Positions 1-4,632 of a stretch of 6,297 nucleotides of DNA are shown in pieces. The position numbers and the translations under genes are program-made. The DNA comes from Oceanospirillaceae bacterium UBA2001. Lineage in GTDB: Bacteria > Pseudomonadota > Gammaproteobacteria > Pseudomonadales > Balneatricaceae. The stretch lies in assembly GCA_002335115.1 (NCBI GenBank), contig DDCR01000155.1, positions 1-6,297 on the forward strand. The letters run 5' to 3'. Under the pieces are notes generated by a model, which was not told the DNA's origin, made no database searches, and was given only the letters and a program-made list of their open reading frames with translations. Every line of letters starts with the position of its first letter. Positions within the stretch are counted from its first letter, which is position 1.

Positions 1-147
1 AGCCATGACACTTCTAAAATCAAGATCGCGAGCCTTATAGTTAGGTGTGTCTACGTTGGCAATGTTAGAGGCTAAGACTGCAATACGTTGTTCGCGCAGT
101 TTTAATGCGGTGCCGTGAATGCCTAGTGGGTTTTGTAAAATGCTCAT
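1..147 (-). CDS. flgB: Flagellar basal-body proximal rod protein FlgB, N-terminal 49 residues (cut by window edge)
   Basis: The minus-strand reading frame from an ATG at 145-147 runs open to the window edge. It begins MSILQNPLGIHGTALKLREQ and continues through ASNIANVDTPNYKARDLDF at residues 26-44. The S-N-I-A-N-x-D-T-P-N-Y-K-A-R-D segment is the conserved N-terminal signature of flagellar rod proteins, and the K-A-R-D-L-D-F ending is typical of FlgB. FlgB is exported by the flagellar type III apparatus and forms part of the proximal rod above the MS ring. The Shine-Dalgarno sequence is weak (GCGAG, about 5 nt before ATG). A sigma-54 promoter lies about 65 bp upstream, so this is probably the first gene of a flgBCDE-type operon continuing outside the window. 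It is divergent from flgA with no cheV or cheR between them. Identification is firm; only the 5' part is visible. Confidence 0.95.
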   Translation of the reverse strand, partial: MSILQNPLGIHGTALKLREQRIAVLASNIANVDTPNYKARDLDFRSVMA

Positions 148-160
148 AATCACTCGCTAC

Positions 161-188
161 TTTTGTTGTTTGTTTAGAGGTTTATAAT
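161..188 (+). promoter_or_regulatory. Candidate sigma-70 promoter for flgA
   Basis: A perfect TATAAT lies at 183-188, about 80 nt upstream of the flgA ATG. The best upstream partner is poor: TTTTGT at 161-166 with a 16-bp spacer. The region is AT-rich, so a chance -10 match is quite possible. If real, it would lie inside the transcribed leader of flgB on the other strand. No sigma-54 or sigma-28 match was seen facing flgA, so this is the best available candidate for its transcription. Confidence 0.35.
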
Positions 189-210
189 TACCTGCTACAC
201 ACTCACTAAA

Positions 211-225
211 GCAAAGATTATGCCA
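211..225 (-). promoter_or_regulatory. Sigma-54 (RpoN) promoter for flgB
   Basis: Read on the minus strand, the site is TGGCAT-AATCT-TTGC, followed by TTT. The family consensus is TGGCAC-N5-TTGC(A/T), so only the last base of the -24 box differs. The invariant GG (complement of 223-224) and GC (complement of 211-212) have the required 10-nt gap. Transcription would start near 199-200, giving a leader of roughly 50 nt before the flgB ATG. RpoN control of rod and hook genes, with an FlrC/FleR-type activator, is standard in polar-flagellate Gammaproteobacteria. No activator site was identified. Confidence 0.85.
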
Positions 226-268
226 AACTTAAAAAATTGTTATATTTCATTATGTTAGAAATTATATT

Positions 269-1387
269 ATGAGAAAATTGCCCCCTAATTTCGATAAGCG
301 GCAAGGCCTTGCCGCCAGGTTTTTGCAGCTTAAATGGTTGTTATTAATCGCTGGTATATGGCTTACCTCCATGAGTGCTCAGGCTGCACCATGGCACACC
401 CACGAGGCCATTTACCAAGCGGTGAGCCAATTCTTCCAACAGGAATTAGGTAGTAATGTGCGCACCGGTAAACTTGATGAGCGCAGTCGTTACGCCTTGT
501 GTACATCTGCTCTATTAGTGACACTGCCATTCAATAACCAAAAAACAGTCAAGGTCGTGTGTGAGAAAACTCACAACAGCAGCAGTTGGTCTTTGTATTT
601 GTCAGTTAATGTGCAATCCAAGACTAAAGCTTGGCGCTTAATCAGTGCCATTGCAGAACAGGGCACCATTACCGCAAAGCATGTCTCGTTAGTGACTTAC
701 ACCGGTAGCCATAACAATTTTATGGGCAGTGAGACTAACCCTATTGGGCAGCAAGTGAAACGCAGGCTTAAGGTGGGGCATTGGCTTAGCCCTGCCGACC
801 TAAGTCATCTGCAACGTTTGTGGCGCGCGGCAGAAGACATTCCTCAAGGCCAGGTCGTCAAATTAAAGCATCTAACGTCAAGCGAAGAGTCAATCCAGAC
901 TGCCAGCCCTAATGCCGTGACGAATAGCGATCAATTAATAGGCCGAATTGCAAGGCGGTATATTAAAGCTGGCAAGCTGCTGAATAAGAATGATATCGAA
1001 GGCCAAAAGTTAGTGGTTATTAGCAACCAAGCTTTGCCTATGGGCAGAGAACTAATCGCCCAAGATCTGGCTATGGCATGGGTGCCTGAACACAAGCTAA
1101 GACAAACTGAATTTAGCCAAACAGACGCCTTAGTTGGCTGGGTGACTAAGCGTCATATTGCCACGCAAATTCCACTGACGAAAGATATGTTGCGCAAAGC
1201 CTATTTGGTGCTTAAAGGGAGTCAGGTGAGTTTACAAATTAATGCTGACAACTATCAAATCAGTAATGAAGCTGAGGCTTTGTCTAATGGGAGTTTGGGT
1301 GATAAAATAAAGGTGAAACTCACCCCCAGTGGCGTAGTTAAGCAGGGGTTAGTGATTGCCAAAGGCCAGGTAGAACTTAGCCGATGA
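269..1387 (+). CDS. flgA: FlgA, flagellar P-ring assembly chaperone, extended form with three SAF-like modules
   Basis: FlgA is a periplasmic chaperone needed for FlgI to polymerise into the P ring. A Sec signal peptide is visible: hydrophobic LLLIAGIWL at residues 24-32 and likely cleavage after the SAQA/A stretch near residue 40, although the n-region is long. Residues 42-120 form the N-terminal FlgA domain, with Cys78 and Cys98 as in the family. The C-terminal part (residues 248-372) matches the SAF and beta-barrel end of FlgA, including EAEALSNGSLGDKIKVKL at 334-351. The protein is 372 residues, whereas enteric FlgA is about 219. The extra length is two additional SAF-like units at about 122-182 and 184-245, before the usual one at 248-310. 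The chosen ATG at 269 has no good Shine-Dalgarno. A TTG at 323 would shorten the n-region, but its AGG is only 3 nt away. Family assignment is firm; the exact start is less sure. Confidence 0.92.
   Translation: MRKLPPNFDKRQGLAARFLQLKWLLLIAGIWLTSMSAQAAPWHTHEAIYQAVSQFFQQELGSNVRTGKLDERSRYALCTSALLVTLPFNNQKTVKVVCEKTHNSSSWSLYLSVNVQSKTKAWRLISAIAEQGTITAKHVSLVTYTGSHNNFMGSETNPIGQQVKRRLKVGHWLSPADLSHLQRLWRAAEDIPQGQVVKLKHLTSSEESIQTASPNAVTNSDQLIGRIARRYIKAGKLLNKNDIEGQKLVVISNQALPMGRELIAQDLAMAWVPEHKLRQTEFSQTDALVGWVTKRHIATQIPLTKDMLRKAYLVLKGSQVSLQINADNYQISNEAEALSNGSLGDKIKVKLTPSGVVKQGLVIAKGQVELSR
298..315. repeat. Perfect 18-bp palindrome at the start of flgA
   Basis: GCGGCAAGGCCTTGCCGC is its own reverse complement. 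It lies in codons 10-16 of flgA, within the long n-region of the signal peptide. As RNA it would form a 7-bp GC-rich stem with a GGCC loop. A run of five T (320-324) begins four bases after the stem, so it resembles a weak attenuator. It could equally be a protein-binding site or chance; function is unknown. Confidence 0.6.
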
Positions 1388-1449
1388 GTTCAGAAAATCA
1401 GTAGCTAAGTAATGATTAGATTTTATTTAAAATAAATGCTACTTTTAGC

Positions 1450-1476
1450 TCAAGTTTTGCAGACGTCTGTCGATAG
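1450..1476 (+). promoter_or_regulatory. Sigma-28 (FliA) promoter for flgM-flgN
   Basis: The -35 box TCAAGTTT (1450-1457) is separated by exactly 11 bases from the -10 box GTCGATAG (1469-1476). The consensus is TAAAGTTT-N11-GCCGATAA, so most positions match and the spacing is exact. The predicted start is near 1483, giving a leader of about 45 nt before flgM. A 10-bp palindrome CAGACGTCTG (1460-1469) sits across the spacer. Sigma-28 transcription of flgM, its own anti-sigma factor, is the familiar feedback arrangement. Confidence 0.85.
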
Positions 1477-1527
1477 CTATCAGGTAGCGGGAAGTTAGGC
1501 TAGATTAGATTAAGTCAGAGGTACAAC

Positions 1528-1878
1528 ATGAATGATATTAGCAATAGTTATCAAGGAGTTGGAGCTAGCAAGGTAAATAATGCCCAAGCTAAAACTGCTC
1601 AAAAAACTCAAGATGTTCATCAACAAAGCCAAGCGAGTCAAACTCAGCGTGCAACAGATCAAGCCAAAACTGCGCCTAGCCAAGGCGCAGATCAGGCTAA
1701 ATTCACCCCAGAATCACAAACGTTGGTGCGCATGACTCAGGCAAGTAAAGGGGTCAGTGACATTGACCAAAAAAAGGTAGATCGTATTAAAGAGGCCCTA
1801 GAAAATGGAGAGTTTCCTGTGGATACGGCGCGCATTGCGGAAAAAATGACTAGTTTAGAAAAACTAATTCAAGGATAA
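1528..1878 (+). CDS. flgM: FlgM, anti-sigma-28 factor
   Basis: FlgM binds FliA (sigma-28) in the cytoplasm and blocks late flagellar transcription until the hook is complete, when FlgM is exported through the flagellum. The C-terminal VDRIKEALENGEFPVDTARI (residues 84-103), followed by AEKM, is the conserved FlgM sigma-binding segment. Residues 1-60 are a low-complexity Q/A/T/S-rich stretch with repeated QAKTA (20-24 and 45-49) and no cysteine, as expected for a largely disordered export substrate. At 116 residues it is slightly longer than enteric FlgM (about 97) and similar to Pseudomonas-type proteins. A good Shine-Dalgarno AGAGG (1517-1521) lies 6 nt before ATG. It sits directly behind the sigma-28 promoter and 7 nt before flgN, so the two are probably co-transcribed. 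Confidence 0.92.
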   Translation: MNDISNSYQGVGASKVNNAQAKTAQKTQDVHQQSQASQTQRATDQAKTAPSQGADQAKFTPESQTLVRMTQASKGVSDIDQKKVDRIKEALENGEFPVDTARIAEKMTSLEKLIQG

Positions 1879-1885
1879 TTCTCCC

Positions 1886-2356
1886 TTGCTGCCAGAGTTA
1901 ATAGAGGAATTTGATGGCCATTTAAAACAGGCCATTAGCGACGCGCAGCAGTTGCAGAGCACCCTTGACCTAGAATTTGACTACCTTAAAAATAGTGATT
2001 TGCAGGCCTTTCAGGAACTACAAGTCCGCAAGCAACATGATGTACAAACCATTCAGCTGTTTGATGCCCTGCGCAATCAGTTTTGTGCTAAAGCGAATAT
2101 TGATCGCGAAGACAAAAATTTTAGTCAGCACCTTCCCCCCCTGCAACAGACACAATGGCAGCATCTGCTCAACCTACTAGAATCGTGTGAAAAAACTCAC
2201 CGTACCAGTGACTTTTTCATGCGCACCAAACTAGAATCGATTAGTAAAGCGTTAGAAACATTAGAACTAAGCAGCCCGGTGACAAGTACTAATCTATACA
2301 ATAGTTTAGGTAATGCGTTCAAGTCTAATATAGGCCGCAGTCTCGATAAGGCATAA
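1886..2356 (+). CDS. flgN: FlgN, export chaperone for FlgK and FlgL
   Basis: FlgN is a cytoplasmic helical chaperone that delivers the hook-filament junction proteins FlgK and FlgL to the flagellar export gate. This 156-residue protein looks almost wholly alpha-helical with several long amphipathic stretches. It ends in LYNSLGNAF followed by GRSLDKA, resembling the C-terminal LYxxxG and GRSLxxA pattern of Gammaproteobacterial FlgN. Assignment also rests on its place immediately behind flgM. The start is TTG at 1886: the frame is closed upstream by a stop at 1865-1867, and no early in-frame ATG exists. CTG at 1889 is the only close alternative. AAGGA at 1871-1875, overlapping the end of flgM, is a plausible Shine-Dalgarno with a long 10-nt spacer, suggesting translational coupling. 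A non-ATG start may keep expression low. Confidence 0.85.
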   Translation: MLPELIEEFDGHLKQAISDAQQLQSTLDLEFDYLKNSDLQAFQELQVRKQHDVQTIQLFDALRNQFCAKANIDREDKNFSQHLPPLQQTQWQHLLNLLESCEKTHRTSDFFMRTKLESISKALETLELSSPVTSTNLYNSLGNAFKSNIGRSLDKA

Positions 2357-2399
2357 TGCTATACTCAACCTTCAGATAGTTTTAACGTAGATCGTATTT

Positions 2400-2867
2400 A
2401 TGGCCATTTTCAATTCTTTAGTTAATGATCCTCAATTACCCATACTCATTATACTCATGGTGCTGGGCCTCATTGGGTTTGTGACCAGTTTAATAAGTCT
2501 TTTATTTGAGCGCCAGGGCAGCCAGCAACTGCAGCAGCGCCTGACAGACCTAGGTCGCCAACTTATTGAACAGCAAGAAGATTATAATAAACTAGAAAAG
2601 TTACAATTTTTAGGTGCTCAACGCCAGCAGCGTATGGACCAAGTATTACAGGATATCTACACTTTAATAGAGTCTAACAGTCAGCAACTCAATCGCATCA
2701 AGGATCAACCGAGTCCTAGCAACCCATTATCCTCAGAGGTGCCCAGTCAGAGTAATTATGAACATGCCATCCGCATGGCCAAAGAAGGCATGTCTGGGGA
2801 AAAAATCCAACATATCTGTGGGCTCACTGAAGGTGAAGTTAACCTCATTTTAGACCTTCACCAATAA
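2400..2867 (+). CDS. DUF2802-type membrane-anchored coiled-coil protein
   Basis: The 155-residue protein has one N-terminal transmembrane segment (about residues 13-35). A glutamine-rich coiled coil follows (about 40-102), then a short linker and a compact C-terminal helical domain (119-154). The C-terminal part, with AIRMAKEGMSGEKIQHICGL at 123-142 and then TEGEVNLILDLH, fits the DUF2802 pattern of a helix-turn-helix-like A-x-x-M-A-x-x-G-x-S and C-G-L-(S/T)-x-x-E. As I recall, DUF2802 proteins occur beside chemotaxis and stator genes in Pseudomonas; their function is not established. The start ATG at 2400 has no strong Shine-Dalgarno. It lies 43 nt after flgN and could be read from the flgM promoter; a TATACT at 2360-2365 lacks a convincing -35. 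The gene ends 8 nt before the convergent minus-strand gene. Confidence 0.75.
   Translation: MAIFNSLVNDPQLPILIILMVLGLIGFVTSLISLLFERQGSQQLQQRLTDLGRQLIEQQEDYNKLEKLQFLGAQRQQRMDQVLQDIYTLIESNSQQLNRIKDQPSPSNPLSSEVPSQSNYEHAIRMAKEGMSGEKIQHICGLTEGEVNLILDLHQ
2832..2862. terminator. Weak inverted repeat between convergent genes, possible bidirectional terminator
   Basis: GGTGAAG (2832-2838) and CTTCACC (2856-2862) form a perfect 7-bp stem around a 17-nt loop, inside the last codons of the DUF2802 gene and just before the end of the convergent operon. Neither side has a U-tract directly after the stem. A second small stem, AGCATT (2867-2872) with AATGGCT (2880-2885 plus a bulge), precedes TTTTT on the plus strand. 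The position suits termination but the structure is marginal. Confidence 0.2.
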
Positions 2868-2875
2868 GCATTAGC

Positions 2876-3151
2876 TCAAATGGCTTTTTCGTCGCCTGGT
2901 TTCATGCCCTTGAGCCAGTAGGTATACACCAAAACTTCAGCGACTAACGTATACAGCGACCTAGGCACTTGGTCGTCAAGGTCAAGTAAGCCCAATAAAG
3001 CCGCCAACTCTTCATCTTTTTTAATGGGCACTCCTGCTGCAATGGCTGCGTCAATGATCTTTTGAGCTAATTCGTCTTTTCCCTTAGCTACGACTAAAGG
3101 CACTGGATTTTTACCATACTCTATGGCGATAGCTTGCAGAGGCTTTTTCAT
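2876..3151 (-). CDS. Stand-alone FlhB C-terminal-domain homologue (FlhX/YlqH-like), lacks NPTH site
   Basis: This 91-residue protein aligns by eye with the part of FlhB/YscU after the autocleavage site. AIAIEYGKNPVPLVVAKG (residues 7-24) corresponds to the FlhB segment ending in P-x-V-V-A-K-G. AGVPI (39-43) is also conserved, and VPRSLYTLVAEVLVYTYWLK (62-81) is the typical final helix. The NPTH tetrapeptide, all FlhB transmembrane helices and the linker are absent, so it resembles the natural cleaved fragment FlhB-CC. In FlhB this domain faces the cytoplasm and sets export-substrate specificity with FliK. Free-standing homologues are known, such as Helicobacter FlhX and Bacillus YlqH. Its ATG overlaps the stop of the upstream FliK-like gene by 4 bp (ATGA), implying translational coupling. 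The Shine-Dalgarno is weak (GGACG). Family identity is good; the role here is inferred. Confidence 0.82.
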   Translation of the reverse strand: MKKPLQAIAIEYGKNPVPLVVAKGKDELAQKIIDAAIAAGVPIKKDEELAALLGLLDLDDQVPRSLYTLVAEVLVYTYWLKGMKPGDEKAI

Positions 3152-4227
3152 ACGTGAACGTCCAAAATAGTATGCACCCCTTGAGACTTGGCCTGAGACT
3201 TAGCTTGAAGTTCGGCCTCTATGATTGGGCCCACACTTACCTGCTGTAAGTTTATACCGTGCAGCTTTAGTGCATGATGCAACTGCTGCTTAGAATCATG
3301 CACCAATGGCGCTAGCCATGCCTGATCACTGGAAAAATGCAAACTCGCTGTGGATTCATGAGCCAGGGAACGCTCTGTCAGTAGCAAGTTGATCTGCAAT
3401 ACCCCTAGTTCTGGACCCTCATGAGCCAGACTCACAGACCAATTTTTTTGGCTACGTTGTTGCTGGTTTTGTTGCAAAGTAATCAATAAATGTTGTTCCC
3501 CAAACCAAGGCATAAGCCATTGATAATGCGTTTGATTATTGAGCAGAGCATCTAGACTTTTGATTTGGCTTGAGTTTAAGGCGTCTAGCAAAGGCTTAAC
3601 TTGTTGCTCAAAACCTTCTTCTAGGGCCAGCAACTTTAATAAAGCTTTAAGATCATTATGGGCTGCTGCTGGTCCCATTAAGGCATTTGCTAAGGTTTTT
3701 GCTTGACCACGGCTTTCACTAAATAAACCACTCATCAACAGTGATTTTTGTATATCAATGGCTTTAGGAGGATTAGGAAGCTGCCAAAAGGATTGTAATA
3801 ATGTCACTAAGGGTGGCGGCAACCGCCCCAAGTGACTAGCCAAGTGGCTAGACAGCCATTGTTGAAGTGGTTTTAAGCCGTCCGGACGATATAAAAGACT
3901 GCGTAAAAATGCACTTTGTTGACCAAGAGAGGAAACAGGCAACTGTCCAGATCGCAATAACTCTAAACGAGGTGGGTGTACCTCTGGGTCTAACACCTTA
4001 AATAATAAGCGTTCCCCAAGTGTATAAGCCGCTGAACTGGCTGCAGCACTGAAGATACTGTTGGCAGTGTCGACTAACAATCGCGGTTGTAATTGCACCA
4101 CTACACCCTCAATAATCTGACCCTTGATGAGGTTAATCGCGGGCAATATAGGGCCATTACCAAGGTTCACCCCTGGCCGAACGACGCCACTTGATGGTGC
4201 TAAGGGTTGAGGTCCGTTATCAATCAT
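3148..4227 (-). CDS. FliK-like flagellar hook-length control / export-switch protein
   Basis: The 359-residue protein has a small beta-rich N-terminal part (about residues 33-92, from IKGQIIEGVVVQLQ to PPRLELL), a long helical glutamine/leucine-rich middle, and a C-terminal domain at about 263-332. That domain runs from WSVSLAHEGPELGVLQINLL (263-282), through ASLHFSSDQAWLAPLV, to LKLHGINLQQVSV. This matches the Flg_hook (FliK C-terminal) pattern: G-x-L-x-V-x-L near the start, a middle strand-helix, and L-x-x-x-G-(I/L)-x-L-x-x-V-x-V at the end. FliK measures hook length and interacts with FlhB-C to switch export to filament proteins. Pairing with a free FlhB-C homologue supports such a role, but main fliK usually sits elsewhere with fliLMN, so this may be a paralogue. 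A strong Shine-Dalgarno AAGGGGG precedes the ATG. A 12-bp tandem repeat near the 3' end (3182-3205) encodes duplicated AKSQ. Confidence 0.75.
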   Translation of the reverse strand: MIDNGPQPLAPSSGVVRPGVNLGNGPILPAINLIKGQIIEGVVVQLQPRLLVDTANSIFSAAASSAAYTLGERLLFKVLDPEVHPPRLELLRSGQLPVSSLGQQSAFLRSLLYRPDGLKPLQQWLSSHLASHLGRLPPPLVTLLQSFWQLPNPPKAIDIQKSLLMSGLFSESRGQAKTLANALMGPAAAHNDLKALLKLLALEEGFEQQVKPLLDALNSSQIKSLDALLNNQTHYQWLMPWFGEQHLLITLQQNQQQRSQKNWSVSLAHEGPELGVLQINLLLTERSLAHESTASLHFSSDQAWLAPLVHDSKQQLHHALKLHGINLQQVSVGPIIEAELQAKSQAKSQGVHTILDVHV

Positions 4228-4273
4228 CTGCCCCCTTTTGCTATCTTGGTTAATTATTTGTTAGACTATCATC

Positions 4274-4618
4274 ATGAACATCAGTAACGCTACGCCAATC
4301 GCACCCGCGGTCCAACTACCTGTGATCAATCAGGAAGCCAAAGTGAGGGCGGAAAACGCCTTCCCTAGAGCAGAAGAAATTGACACGTCAGCGCAACTGC
4401 CTCAAGCACCCGATCAAAGTCGACAAAAAGCTAACCTAGAAGCTTCTGCCTGGCGTGCTAGCCAAGCTAACATCAGTGCCCAAGCTGAGACTAAAAAAGG
4501 CAGTGATGGATTAGCGAATTACACTGATCTGCCGCCTCAGCGCAGCCAACAAGCCGCTGAAGCCTATAAGGCTATTGAAAAGCCAGAACAGCAAGTCTCC
4601 GTAGACGCTATCGTTTAG
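4274..4618 (+). CDS. Small unrecognised protein, predicted disordered
   Basis: I do not recognise this 114-residue protein. It is rich in Ala, Gln, Ser and Glu, has no transmembrane segment or cysteine, and has no clear signal peptide. The N-terminal half is probably disordered; the most ordered-looking part is about residues 82-103, with YTDLPPQRSQQAAEAYKAIE. It lies between, and on the opposite strand to, the fliK-like operon and the stator operon, starting 46 nt from the fliK-like ATG and ending 14 nt from the pomB stop. The frame spans the whole gap and avoids overlap on both sides, which favours a real gene. No Shine-Dalgarno precedes the ATG. A possible promoter (TTGCTA at 4238-4243, TAGACT at 4262-4267, 18-bp spacer) would place the transcript start at the ATG itself, so it may be leaderless. 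The flagellar neighbourhood hints at an exported or motility-linked role, without proof. Confidence 0.65.
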   Translation: MNISNATPIAPAVQLPVINQEAKVRAENAFPRAEEIDTSAQLPQAPDQSRQKANLEASAWRASQANISAQAETKKGSDGLANYTDLPPQRSQQAAEAYKAIEKPEQQVSVDAIV

Positions 4619-4632
4619 CTCCAAACCACTTG

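Noticed and set aside
1416..1438. AT-rich near-palindrome after flgA as a terminator
   Set aside because: The stem is all A/T with mismatches and no workable loop, so it would not be stable.
1977..2180. Second plus-strand frame inside flgN
   Set aside because: It is an alternative-frame shadow lying wholly inside flgN, with a cysteine-rich unpatterned translation.
2342..2349. CTCGATAA at the end of flgN, resembling a sigma-28 -10 box
   Set aside because: At the required 11-nt spacing the upstream 8-mer (GTCTAATA) does not match the -35 box. TCAAGTCT nearby is four bases out of register.
3182..3205. 12-bp tandem repeat near the 3' end of the fliK-like gene
   Set aside because: Only two imperfect copies encoding AKSQ twice; too small to treat as a separate element.
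4619..4632. Terminator between the convergent small gene and pomB
   Set aside because: Only a 4-bp GTTT/AAAC stem is present, with no T-run; not supportable.
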